Notes: generated by a model not told the origin, from the sequence alone. DNA of 25,166 bases from Modestobacter sp. (GCA_025963425.1 JAOPUQ010000098.1:1-25166); one strand, 5' to 3'. Numbered from the stretch's first letter, positions 6,220 to 13,563 are shown. Translations and numbers: made by a program.

Positions 6220-7458
6220 GTGTCCGAGGTGGACTGTTGCATCGCCGGCGGTGGACCGGCGGGGATGATGCTCGGGCTCCTCCTCGCCCGCCAGGGCGTG
6301 GAGGTGCTGGTGCTGGAGAAGCACGGGGACTTCCTGCGGGACTTCCGGGGAGACACCGTCCATCCGTCGACGCTGCGGCTGCTCGACGAGCTGGGTCTGG
6401 CCGAGGAGTTCCTCGGGCTGCCGCACCAGAAGGTGACCAAGCTGGGCGTCACCACCGACGACGGCACCTACGTCCTGGCCGATTTCGGCCGGCTGCCCGG
6501 CAAGTTCCCCTTCCTCGCCTTCGTGCCGCAGTGGGACCTCCTCGACTTCCTGGCCGACCGGGCGCGGCGCTACCCGAACTTCCAGCTGCGGATGAACGCC
6601 GAGGCGGTCGGCCTCCTCCGCGAGGACGGGCAGGTGACGGGAGTCCGGTACCGGACTCCCGTCGACGGCGAGCGGGAGGTCCGTGCGCAGCTGACGGTGG
6701 CAGCCGATGGCCGCGACTCCGCGCTCCGCGTGGACGCCGGCCTCCGCCTCCGGAAGTTCGGGGCGCCGATGGACGTGCTGTGGTTCCGGCTGTCCCAGCC
6801 TCCTGCCGGGTCGGGCCCGTCGTTCGGGGGCGCCGGCCGCATCACGCGGGGGCGCATGCTGGTCCGGCTCGACCGCGGTGACTACTGGCAGTGCGCCTAC
6901 CTCGTTCCGAAGGGCGGCTACGCGGCGCTGACGACGGCCGGCTTCGAGGCGTTCCGCGCCGATCTGGCCCGGCTGCTGCCCGAGGGCACCACCCTGGAGG
7001 CACTCCGCAGCTGGGACGACGTCCGGGTGCTCAGCGTGCGGGTGGACCGGCTGACACGGTGGCACCGGCCGGGGCTGCTGCTCATCGGGGACGCCGCCCA
7101 TGCCATGTCGCCCATCGGCGGCGTGGGCATCAACCTGGCCGTGCAGGACGCCGCTGCGGCGGCCCGCCTCCTCGCCGGTCCGTTGCGGAACGGTGTGGTG
7201 CCTCCTCGGCGCCTCGCCCGAGTGCGGTGGCGCCGGCTGTTGCCCACCGTGGTCACCCAGCTGCTGCAACGGCAGATCCAGACGCGGGTGCTCAGCCGGA
7301 TCCTGGCCGGCGATCGACCCGTGGGCACACCACGGGTCGTGCGACTGCTCCACCGGCACCCCATTCTGCAGGGGCTGCCGGCCCGGGCCATCGGAATCGG
7401 GGTGCTGCCCGAGCACGCTTCCCCAGCCCCCTCCGCGGGCGTGCAGGCCCGGCCGTGA
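6220..7458 (+). CDS. FAD-dependent monooxygenase (aromatic hydroxylase / UbiH-like)
   Basis: A 412-residue flavoprotein of the p-hydroxybenzoate hydroxylase fold, which inserts one oxygen atom using NAD(P)H and O2. The ADP-binding loop CCIAGGGPAGMMLGLLLARQ begins at residue 6 and ends in the ribose-binding acid of VLVLEKHGDF. The DG-type motif AADGRDSALR and the second FAD motif LLIGDAAHAMSPIGGVGINL (287-306, GD at 290-291) are intact. The GTG at 6220 with GGGAGG at 6209-6214 is preferred over an upstream GTG at 6175, which has no comparable ribosome site. The substrate cannot be inferred. Codons for TGVRYRTP lie within a perfect 28-bp palindrome. The 3' end overlaps the run-on tail of the opposing GAF gene by 167 bp. 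Confidence 0.85.
   Translation: MSEVDCCIAGGGPAGMMLGLLLARQGVEVLVLEKHGDFLRDFRGDTVHPSTLRLLDELGLAEEFLGLPHQKVTKLGVTTDDGTYVLADFGRLPGKFPFLAFVPQWDLLDFLADRARRYPNFQLRMNAEAVGLLREDGQVTGVRYRTPVDGEREVRAQLTVAADGRDSALRVDAGLRLRKFGAPMDVLWFRLSQPPAGSGPSFGGAGRITRGRMLVRLDRGDYWQCAYLVPKGGYAALTTAGFEAFRADLARLLPEGTTLEALRSWDDVRVLSVRVDRLTRWHRPGLLLIGDAAHAMSPIGGVGINLAVQDAAAAARLLAGPLRNGVVPPRRLARVRWRRLLPTVVTQLLQRQIQTRVLSRILAGDRPVGTPRVVRLLHRHPILQGLPARAIGIGVLPEHASPAPSAGVQARP
6636..6663. repeat. Perfect 28-bp palindrome inside the monooxygenase gene
   Basis: Each base from 6636 to 6649 pairs with its partner from 6663 back to 6650, with no spacer (arm GACGGGAGTCCGGT). The palindrome encodes ordinary-looking family sequence. 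Under about 72% GC the chance of a 14-pair uninterrupted palindrome anywhere in the window is of the order of one in a thousand by rough calculation. Confidence 0.95.
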
Positions 7459-8224
7459 AGGTCGCGCTCGGCAGGTCCGCGCCAGGTCGCGGACTTCCCA
7501 CGGACCGCCATCGGGGGCGGTGCGGAGGAGCAAGTGACGTTCGTCCCTGCCCGGGATGCCACGTCCACGACCTAATCTCGGCCAGGGGACGCCATCCGGT
7601 GGCCCCGGGACGGCGCCGCGCGGCACGTGCCGACGGATGGACAAGGTGACGCGTGAGCACCGCCTCGTCCTCGGCGGTGAACTCGCCGTCCCGCTTCTCG
7701 GTCATGTAGAGGTTGCCGAACACCTCTCCCCGGACCAGCACCGGGACCCCGAGGAAGGTCCGCATGGGCGGGTGTTGCTCCGGGAAGCCGAGCGAGGACG
7801 AATGGGCGCCCAGGTCGCTGATGCGCAGTGGGTGAGGGGCGGTGATCAACTGGCCGAGCACGCCCTTGCCCTCCGGCAGATGACCCATCCGGTCGGCCAG
7901 CTCCTGGTCGATGCCCGCCGTGATGAAGGCACCCAGTCCGCCACCGGGGCGGAGTACGCCCAGCGCTCCGTAGCGGGCGTCGACCAGGCCCGTCGCCGCC
8001 TCCGCGATCTGATGGAGCGTCGTGTCCAGGTCCAGGCCGGCGGACACGCTGAGGAAGGCATCGAGCAGGTCCTGCACCCGCTCCTGGGTACGGGCCACCG
8101 TCGCGAGGCGGTCCTGCATCTCGGTGAGCAGCTGCGTCAGCCGCATCCCGGCCAGGGGGGAGCTGATCCGCAGCTGGCCGTCATCGCCGGCGGCGGGGGC
8201 CGGGGACCGGGGTGGCTCGGTCAT
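7292..8224 (-). CDS. Truncated DevS/DosS-like GAF sensor (no kinase)
   Basis: From ATG 8224, residues 28-190 match the first GAF domain of DevS/DosS-type redox/oxygen sensor kinases: LVDARYGALGVLRPGGGLGA, MGHLPEGKGVLGQLI, AHSSSLGFPEQHPPMRTFLG, VFGNLYMTEK. His141 in AHSSSLGF sits where, from memory, the haem-ligating His149 of DosS lies. At residue 191 (about base 7654) the expected end of the GAF helix and all downstream domains (second GAF, HisKA, ATPase) are replaced by an unrelated Arg/Pro-rich tail overlapping the monooxygenase by 167 bp. The gene is probably a kinase-less relic or a stand-alone sensor with a spurious tail. It begins 15 bp after the oxidase-like gene and is likely co-transcribed with it. 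Confidence 0.75.
   Translation of the reverse strand: MTEPPRSPAPAAGDDGQLRISSPLAGMRLTQLLTEMQDRLATVARTQERVQDLLDAFLSVSAGLDLDTTLHQIAEAATGLVDARYGALGVLRPGGGLGAFITAGIDQELADRMGHLPEGKGVLGQLITAPHPLRISDLGAHSSSLGFPEQHPPMRTFLGVPVLVRGEVFGNLYMTEKRDGEFTAEDEAVLTRHLVHPSARAARRRPGATGWRPLAEIRSWTWHPGQGRTSLAPPHRPRWRSVGSPRPGADLPSATFTAGPARPRRGLGKRARAAPRFRWPGPAAPAEWGAGGAVARPVVCPRVDRRPGSG
7475..7494 (+). terminator. Possible terminator hairpin after the monooxygenase
   Basis: GTCCGCG (7475-7481) pairs with CGCGGAC (7488-7494) around a six-base loop, 16 bp after the monooxygenase stop. There is no T-run, as is usual in high-GC actinobacteria. Support is positional only. Confidence 0.35.
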
Positions 8225-8239
8225 CGCCGGATCAGGTTC

Positions 8240-8716
8240 TCAGTCAGGGCCCGCCACGACACCCCTTCCGGCCCGCGCCTGCGCTGTGGCCACCTCGGAC
8301 GGATGTCCGCAGATGCGTCGTCCGCGCACGAGGCTGATCCGGACGGCGACGTAGCAGTGCGAGTCCACCGGCGGCCACGGTCGGGCGCCGAGCTCGTCGA
8401 GGGCCAGGACCTCGCGGGGATCGCTGACGACGCGTGAGGGGCCCACGACGGTGACGTTCCAGCCGGTCCGGTCGGCCGGGTCGAAGTGGTCGACCTCGAA
8501 CGCCACGACGGCTCCGCGGCTGGCCGCCGCGACCTTGCTGCCGCGGAGGGTGGGGATGAACAGCTCACGGTCACGCACGGCGAAGGAGACCGGCTGGACC
8601 GCGGGCAGGGCGCCTTCGGTGAAGGCGATCCGGCCGATGACCGCGGTGCCCAGCAGGTCGAGGCACTCAGCTTCGTCCAGATCCGCCACGTGTCGTTCCT
8701 CGTGGGCGATCGCCAC
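8240..8716 (-). CDS. Pyridoxamine 5'-phosphate oxidase family protein (flavin-binding split barrel)
   Basis: A 158-residue protein. The N-terminal helix VADLDEAECLDLLGTAVIGR leads into IAFTEGALPAVQPVSFAVRD and LRGSKVAAASRGAVVAFEVD, then GWNVTVVGPSRVV. This is the pattern of the small FMN/F420-binding split-barrel proteins (Pyridox_ox_2 type). Such proteins reduce or sense flavin-linked substrates, and members occur in dormancy and nitrosative-stress regulons. The GTG at 8716 is chosen because GAGGAGG lies five bases upstream and the domain begins there; the frame is open to 8818. The likely transcription order is flavodoxin, this gene, GAF sensor, with spacers of 124 and 15 bp. Confidence 0.85.
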   Translation of the reverse strand: MAIAHEERHVADLDEAECLDLLGTAVIGRIAFTEGALPAVQPVSFAVRDRELFIPTLRGSKVAAASRGAVVAFEVDHFDPADRTGWNVTVVGPSRVVSDPREVLALDELGARPWPPVDSHCYVAVRISLVRGRRICGHPSEVATAQARAGRGVVAGPD

Positions 8717-8840
8717 AGTGCCTCCTCGGTGCCGTGCTGGACGCCGGCTGCCCGGGCGAACGCAGCCTCGTTCCGTCCTTCGTCTCGGGGCCCGGCGGTC
8801 ACTCGTCGCGCGTCGCAAGCCGCCGCCGTGCTGCCCACGT

Positions 8841-9404
8841 TCAGGAGGAGGTCGCGACGGGCGCAGGTGCGCCCGTCACCATCCCCGCGAGGGCGGAGGC
8901 GATCTCCTCGGCCCAGGCGCGCAGGGCATCCCAGTCCCGGAAGTCGCCCACCGGGGCGCGCATGGCGGTCACCATCGCTTTTTCACCGAACCCGAGGAGC
9001 TGCTTGTCGACCCGGCCCGGGAACACCCGGTGCCCTCGGGCACCCACCATCTGGGACATCGGGCCGGCGTCGTGCGGCTCGTCGGGAGGGAAGGGTGGTT
9101 CACCGATCGGGCCACTGCTGAACAGCCACACCGGCCTCAGTCGCAGCGCAGCGCTGTGGTCGGCGGCGTACTGGCGGGCCGGCTCGAGCCACCGGCCGAC
9201 ATAGACCGCGCTGCCCAGGACGACGGCGTCGAACCGGGACGGGTCCGGGCGCTGTTCCACCGGGACGGCCAGGGCGGACACGCCGCCGGTGCGGCCGGCC
9301 GCGGACTCCTCCAGGTAGCGGGCGAGCGCCGTGGCGATCTCATGGGTCGACCCGTGCCTGCTGGCGGCAGTGACCAGGAGTCGCGGTGGTGCGCCGGTGC
9401 TCAT
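8841..9404 (-). CDS. Flavodoxin domain protein (HemG/protoporphyrinogen oxidase-like)
   Basis: A 187-residue protein from ATG 9404 with AGGAG upstream. The start RLLVTAASRHGSTHEIATAL is the FMN phosphate-binding loop of flavodoxins (T-A-S-R-H-G-S-T). DAVVLGSAVYVGRWLEPARQ and LRPVWLFSSGPIG are the 50s- and 90s-loop strands seen in menaquinone-dependent protoporphyrinogen oxidase-like flavodoxins. It is probably an electron-transfer or quinone-linked flavoprotein. A C-terminal LGFGEKAMVTAMRAPVGDFR matches the same subfamily. It is divergent from the Acg-like gene across a 335-bp spacer and sits ahead of the oxidase-like gene on the same strand. Confidence 0.85.
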   Translation of the reverse strand: MSTGAPPRLLVTAASRHGSTHEIATALARYLEESAAGRTGGVSALAVPVEQRPDPSRFDAVVLGSAVYVGRWLEPARQYAADHSAALRLRPVWLFSSGPIGEPPFPPDEPHDAGPMSQMVGARGHRVFPGRVDKQLLGFGEKAMVTAMRAPVGDFRDWDALRAWAEEIASALAGMVTGAPAPVATSS

Positions 9405-9739
9405 CGAGGTGCGCTCCTGTCCGTCGTCCGGTGCGGCATCCGGAGGTGGTCGGCTGCCGGCCGGTCGGGTCAACCGTCGTCCGTGGTCCGCTCGCGCGGC
9501 AGGGCACGAGGGCCTCTGCGGTGAGGACCACCGGCCCGGTCGGTCCGCTCGGCGCAGGGTCGGGCCGGCAACCGACCGGCTCGACCGCTGCGCCACGGGG
9601 CAGGTCCCGCTGGAGACGGCCCGGAGTGGAACGCCGTGGACCCGCGTCGCGGGCCCGCTGCCCACCACTGGCAGCGGGCCGGCCGCAGGGGGCCATGCTG
9701 AGCAGTGCCGGAGACGGCACCGGAGGAGAGGGAGGCACC
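9405..9739. other. Divergent spacer between flavodoxin and Acg-like genes
   Basis: I see no gene in it. It must hold promoters for both neighbours. It contains an 11-bp perfect hairpin at 9652-9680 and a weak DosR-like match GGACCCGCGTCG at 9638-9649 (one arm imperfect), centred about 96 bp before the Acg-like start. That distance is similar to the better boxes in this window. Confidence 0.5.
9652..9680 (+). promoter_or_regulatory. 11-bp perfect inverted repeat / hairpin upstream of the Acg-like gene
   Basis: GGCCCGCTGCC (9652-9662) pairs with GGCAGCGGGCC (9670-9680) around a seven-base loop. It ends 59 bp before the start codon of the Acg-like gene, between divergent genes. A terminator is therefore unlikely; an operator or a 5'-leader structure is more plausible. 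Confidence 0.5.
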
Positions 9740-10738
9740 GTGGCCGATGCACCGGACTGGACCGAGGTCGTCGCCGCAGCGACCCGGGCGCCGTCGATCC
9801 ACAACACGCAGCCCTGGCTGTTCACCGGATCCGAGGACCGGCTGGAGGTCTTCTACGACCCGGAGCGGTCGCTGCCGGTGCTGGACCCCACCCACCGGCA
9901 GCAGGTGATCAGCTGCGGGGTGGCCGTGGAGTTCGCTGCGGTCGCGCTGCGTGCCGCCGGGCTCGAGGTGGAGGTCGAGGTCGTGCCTGGCCGCGAGCAC
10001 CCGGACCACCTCGCGACGGTCCGGGTCACGGGTGAGCGAGCAGCCAGCGCGGAGGACCGGGCGCTGGCGGCGGCCATCGGTGCGCGGCACACCCAGCGCG
10101 CGGCCTTCGAGGATCGCGCCGTGCCCAGCGGGCTCGTGGATCAACTGCAGGCCGAGGCGGGCGCCTACGGCGTGTGGCTGGAGGCGGTGAGCCGGTCCGA
10201 CGCAGAGCTCGCCGTGGTAGCCCTGCTCAACCGGGCCGAGGAGGTCGAACAGGGTGAGCCCGCGTACCGGGCCGAGCTCGAGAAGTGGCTGCGCACCGAG
10301 CCCGGTGCGCCGGACGGCATTCCGGTGGAGGCGGTGCCGGGCGAGGACCCGGCCACCCGCCCGTCCAACTGGCTCATCCGCGACTTCCTCGTCGGCCAGC
10401 GGGTGCCGGGCTCGCCCCCGGTCCCGAACGACGACGACCCGCCGCCGGAGGTGGAGCGGCCGACCGTCCTGCTGCTGGGCACCGCCGGTGACGACCGGTC
10501 CGCCTGGGTGCAGGCGGGCCGCGCGCTCGGCCGGGTGCTGCTGCGGGCGACGGCGGCCGGTCTCGCGGCCTCGCCACTGACCCAGGCGCTCGACTGGCCG
10601 GCGACCCGGACCCGGATGACGCTCCAGCTGTCCCTCGTCGGTCACCCGCAGATGTTGCTGCGAATGGGGTGGCCGGCCGCGCCGGGTACGGAGACCGGGC
10701 GACGCCCGGTCACCGAGGTGCTGCGCCCCTCCGGCTGA
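9740..10738 (+). CDS. Acg-like nitroreductase family FMN-binding protein
   Basis: A 332-residue protein starting at GTG 9740, with GGAGG four bases upstream. The early motif RAPSIHNTQPWLF (residues 17-29) is the signature of the Acg subfamily of nitroreductases (Mycobacterium Rv2032, Rv3131, Rv3127). LEVFYDPERSLPVLDPTHRQ, LAAAIGARHTQRAAF and RPTVLLLGTAG also fit, and length is normal. In mycobacteria Acg is a DosR-regulated protein that binds FMN without clear reductase activity; it may sequester flavin. Nearby are a universal stress protein, a CBS protein and a DevS-like GAF fragment, families that accompany it in dormancy regulons. No classical terminator is seen in the 51 bp before the convergent stress-protein gene. 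Confidence 0.9.
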   Translation: MADAPDWTEVVAAATRAPSIHNTQPWLFTGSEDRLEVFYDPERSLPVLDPTHRQQVISCGVAVEFAAVALRAAGLEVEVEVVPGREHPDHLATVRVTGERAASAEDRALAAAIGARHTQRAAFEDRAVPSGLVDQLQAEAGAYGVWLEAVSRSDAELAVVALLNRAEEVEQGEPAYRAELEKWLRTEPGAPDGIPVEAVPGEDPATRPSNWLIRDFLVGQRVPGSPPVPNDDDPPPEVERPTVLLLGTAGDDRSAWVQAGRALGRVLLRATAAGLAASPLTQALDWPATRTRMTLQLSLVGHPQMLLRMGWPAAPGTETGRRPVTEVLRPSG

Positions 10739-10789
10739 CGACCCACCGCGGCCGGTCGTTCCCTGGCGCGGGTACGAAACGCCGTCCGA

Positions 10790-11737
10790 TCAGCCGACCA
10801 GCGGCCCGCTCACCGCGCTCAGCACGGCGGCGCGGTTCACGTGCCCGGGGTCTCCGGCGGAGTGGGACGGCACCGGCACGGTCAGTACCGGCGTGGCGCA
10901 GCGGTGCAGGACCGAGTGTGCGGTCGTGCCCTCACCGGGGGTGCCCAGCTGACGGACGCCGACCACGACGAGCTCCGCGGCGTCGGCCTGCTCGACCAGG
11001 ACGTGCCCGGGGCGGCCGGGCAGGATGACGATCTCCACCGACAGGCCGGGATGGGTGCGGCTCAGCGCCCCGACCTGCTCGGCGAGGAGCGCGCGCTCGG
11101 CCCGGTCCGTGGCGTCGCGGTCGAGTCGCCAGCGCAGCGGCACCATCGCGTCCTCGGTCAGCTGCCGCCACGCATGGACGACGCGCAGCGGCTGCGCCCG
11201 CAGCCGTGCCTCGGCCGCCGCGGCCGCGAGCACGGTCGCGGTGCCGGCTCCTCCGTCCACGCCGCCCACCACCCCGTGTCGCCGGGGTCCCGGCGCGGGA
11301 GCCACCCGGTGGACGAGCACCGGGCAGAGCGCGCTGCTGGCCACGGCGTCGGCCACGGAGCCCAGCGTGGGGCCGTGGCCCCACGTGAGTCCCGTGGCGC
11401 CCACGACGAGCAGGCTCGCCGCCTCCGATTCCCGGCGCAGCACCAGCTCCGGCCGTCCGTCCACCAGGGCGGCGGTGATCCTCCCCCGGGGGAGGAGGCC
11501 GGTGAGGATGCCGTGCAGCCGCTCCAGTTCCGCGTTCGCCGACCGACGGGCGATGGCACGGGCATCCAGGTCGGCGGGCAGACCGGGCAGGGTCCCGTAC
11601 GGCCAGTGGAACGCGCGCACGAGGCGGAGCGGGAGCCGGCGGCGGTCCGCCTCCCGTGCCGCGGCGCGCGCGGCCTCCGCTGCCGGCACGGATCCATCCA
11701 CTCCGACGACGACGGGGGCGGGTGAGGGCTGGCTCAT
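10790..11737 (-). CDS. Tandem universal stress protein (two UspA domains)
   Basis: A 315-residue protein from ATG 11737, with GAGGAG upstream. Domain 1 (residues 7-145) starts VVVGVDGSVPAAEAARAAAR and carries the ATP-binding pattern G-2x-G-9x-G-S at 113-127 (GATGLTWGHGPTLGS). Domain 2 (155-305) starts HGVVGGVDGGAGTATVLAAA, but its late segment VVVGVRQLGTPGEG lacks the regular glycine pattern. One ATP-binding and one degenerate half is the likely arrangement. Tandem proteins of this type (such as Rv2005c and Rv2623) respond to hypoxia in mycobacteria. It lies 44 bp after the CBS-BON gene on the same strand and is probably in its operon. Confidence 0.9.
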   Translation of the reverse strand: MSQPSPAPVVVGVDGSVPAAEAARAAAREADRRRLPLRLVRAFHWPYGTLPGLPADLDARAIARRSANAELERLHGILTGLLPRGRITAALVDGRPELVLRRESEAASLLVVGATGLTWGHGPTLGSVADAVASSALCPVLVHRVAPAPGPRRHGVVGGVDGGAGTATVLAAAAAEARLRAQPLRVVHAWRQLTEDAMVPLRWRLDRDATDRAERALLAEQVGALSRTHPGLSVEIVILPGRPGHVLVEQADAAELVVVGVRQLGTPGEGTTAHSVLHRCATPVLTVPVPSHSAGDPGHVNRAAVLSAVSGPLVG

Positions 11738-11781
11738 CGGTGCTCCTCGATGGGACTCCACGTGGACGCGGTGCCGCGCGA

Positions 11782-12477
11782 TCAGACCGTGGCGGCGGCA
11801 GGGGCCGGGGCCGGCTCATCGGCGGCCGGCGACCACCGAACCGCGACGACGCCGGGGACGGTGTGGGCGAGGGTCCGCACGGCGTGGGCATCCGCCGCGG
11901 CGTCGGCCGCCGCGATGTCGGTGATGGCGGCGTCCCCGGGCCCGGCCGGATCGGCGGCCGGTGCGGGGGCCACGGTCACCACGCCCTCGCAGACCGAGAC
12001 CGTCCACGTGCCGAACCGCTGCAGGTATGCCTCGACCAGGCGCTGGACGTCGCGGGCGATCTCATCGTCCGGCCGGACCAGTGCGCGCAGCACGTCGCGC
12101 CGGCTGACGATGCCGACCAGTCTGTCGCCGTCGATGACCGGGACGCTGCGCAGCTGTTCGTCGACCAGCAGGCGCGCCACGTCGGCCACGTCCGCCGTGG
12201 GGAGCACCGTGCGGACCCGCCTGGTCATCACCCCGCGGACGAGGAGCGGGGGAGGACCGGCCTCGCCGTCCGCGCGGCGGAGGTGGAGTCGCGGGTCCTG
12301 CGGCAGCCGGCCGCGCAGCACGTCGGCCTCGGCGACGATGCCGATGACGGCGCGGCTGTCGTCCACCACGGGCAGCGCCGCGAACCCGCGTGCGGCCATC
12401 ACCTCACCGGCGTGCTTCGCCGACGTGTCCGGACCGACGGCGGCCACCTGTCCGGTCATGACCTCCCTGACCTGCAC
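11782..12477 (-). CDS. CBS-pair protein with C-terminal BON domain
   Basis: A 231-residue protein from GTG 12477, with GAGGAGG six bases upstream. The first CBS motif (residues 5-58) is VREVMTGQVAAVGPDTSAKH to GFAALPVVDDSRAVIGIVAE, and the second (82-135) is VRTVLPTADVADVARLLVDE to LRSVPVIDGDRLVGIVSRRD. Residues 137-231 form a BON-like domain (AYLQRFGTWTVSVCEGVVTV, HAVRTLAHTVPGVVAVRWSP). CBS pairs bind adenosyl nucleotides, and BON domains often bind membranes. A two-CBS protein (Hrp1, Rv2626c) is a DosR target in mycobacteria. A frame extending to 12828 exists but has no homology. A long dyad containing a DosR-like core is centred about 102 bp upstream. Confidence 0.9.
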   Translation of the reverse strand: MQVREVMTGQVAAVGPDTSAKHAGEVMAARGFAALPVVDDSRAVIGIVAEADVLRGRLPQDPRLHLRRADGEAGPPPLLVRGVMTRRVRTVLPTADVADVARLLVDEQLRSVPVIDGDRLVGIVSRRDVLRALVRPDDEIARDVQRLVEAYLQRFGTWTVSVCEGVVTVAPAPAADPAGPGDAAITDIAAADAAADAHAVRTLAHTVPGVVAVRWSPAADEPAPAPAAATV

Positions 12478-12561
12478 GACTGCCTCCTCGCGCCGGCCCG
12501 GTGTTCCCGGCGATGGTGCGACGCTAGCGAGGGCGAGGGGCCGGAGCCAGGGCCATGCGGG

Positions 12562-12598
12562 GGCACCGGCCAGGGACCTCGGTCCCCTGGGCGGTGCC
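12562..12598. promoter_or_regulatory. Extended dyad with DosR/DevR-like core GGGACC-TC-GGTCCC
   Basis: The core at 12573-12586 is a perfect dyad, GGGACC and GGTCCC around TC. It sits inside a longer imperfect inverted repeat: arms 12562-12578 and 12581-12598 match with one mismatch and one bulged C. It is centred about 102 bp before the CBS-BON start and lies between two divergent genes, so it is not placed as a terminator. The core fits the mycobacterial DosR half-sites GGGAC/GTCCC. The longer arms could also give an RNA hairpin. Confidence 0.55.
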
Positions 12599-12710
12599 GG
12601 CCGGCAGGCCGGGCCGGGTGTGACGGGCGGGCAGGTGCCTGGGTTCGCGGGCTGGGTGGGTTTCACCCCCCGGGACCAGGCGCCAGTGGACGTCGGGCCC
12701 GGACGACCAC

Positions 12711-12722
12711 GGACCAAGGTCC
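12711..12722. promoter_or_regulatory. Second DosR-like dyad GGACC-AA-GGTCC in the CBS/DUF4389 spacer
   Basis: GGACCAAGGTCC is a dyad with perfectly inverted five-base arms around AA, sharing the GGAC-N4-GTCC core of the stronger sites. It is centred 100 bp upstream of the DUF4389 start, nearly the same distance as the other box has to the CBS-BON gene. The rest of the 339-bp spacer (12478-12816) shows nothing else recognisable apart from the two ribosome sites. Confidence 0.4.
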
Positions 12723-12816
12723 ATGTCGGGTGCCCGGGAAGGCGGCCAGGCTCGAACCGCCCTGTGGAGCTCGGCGCGATCGCGCCGATCGTGCGGGCAA
12801 GCGATGGAGGCCTGCC

Positions 12817-13563
12817 GTGACCGAGCAACGGGCGCCCTACCCCGTACGCGTCGACGCGACGCTGGAGCGACCATCACGCTGGCTGTGGCTGGTCAAGTGG
12901 CTGCTGCTCGTGCCCCACTACGTCGTCCTGGCGTTCCTGTGGCTGGCCTTCGTCGTGCTCAGTGTCGTCGCCTTCTTCGCGATCCTGATCACCGGTCGCT
13001 ACCCACGGGCGCTGTTCGACTTCAACGTGGGGGTCCTGCGTTGGTCCTGGCGCGTGCACTACTACGGCTACGGGGCGCTGGGGACCGACCGGTACCCGCC
13101 GTTCACCCTCCGTGACGTGCCCGACTACCCGGCGCACCTGGACGTCGCCTACCCCGAGCGACTGTCCCGGGGGCTGGTGCTCGTCAAGTGGTGGCTGCTC
13201 GCCATCCCGCACTACCTGGTCGTCGCCGTCTTCGCCGGCGGTGGCCTGTGGCTGGGCACCCGGTCGGGGTCGGGCGGCGGCTGGGACCAGGGCTGGGCCG
13301 CCGGTGGCGTGATCGGTCTGCTGGTGTTCATCAGCGGCGTGGTGCTGCTGTTCACCGGCCGGTATCCACGGTCGGTGTTCGACTTCGTCCTCGGCATGGA
13401 CCGCTGGGTGCTACGGGTCGCCGCCTACGCGGCGCTGATGACGGACGCCTATCCGCCGTTCCGGATGGACCTGGGCGGCAGCGACCCCGGTTGGGCGCCG
13501 GGGGGTCCGCTCCCGGCCGCCCCGGGCGGGGCGGGGGTCGCGTTCCCGGTCCCGCATCGGTGA
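12817..13563 (+). CDS. DUF4389 integral membrane protein
   Basis: A 248-residue membrane protein from GTG 12817, with GGAGG six bases upstream. It contains two copies of a similar module. Each has a membrane helix pair after a W-x-x-VKW stretch (LVKWLLLVPHYVVLAFLWLA near residue 27, LVKWWLLAIPHYLVVAVFAG near 122). Each then has TGRYPRALFDFNVGVLRW or TGRYPRSVFDFVLGMDRW, and DRYPPFTL or DAYPPFRM. This is the DUF4389 pattern; the function is unknown. The C terminus is a Gly/Pro-rich cytoplasmic or external tail. It is divergent from the CBS-BON gene across a spacer with two DosR-like dyads. A frameshifted membrane-protein relic overlaps its stop by four bases. Confidence 0.85.
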   Translation: MTEQRAPYPVRVDATLERPSRWLWLVKWLLLVPHYVVLAFLWLAFVVLSVVAFFAILITGRYPRALFDFNVGVLRWSWRVHYYGYGALGTDRYPPFTLRDVPDYPAHLDVAYPERLSRGLVLVKWWLLAIPHYLVVAVFAGGGLWLGTRSGSGGGWDQGWAAGGVIGLLVFISGVVLLFTGRYPRSVFDFVLGMDRWVLRVAAYAALMTDAYPPFRMDLGGSDPGWAPGGPLPAAPGGAGVAFPVPHR

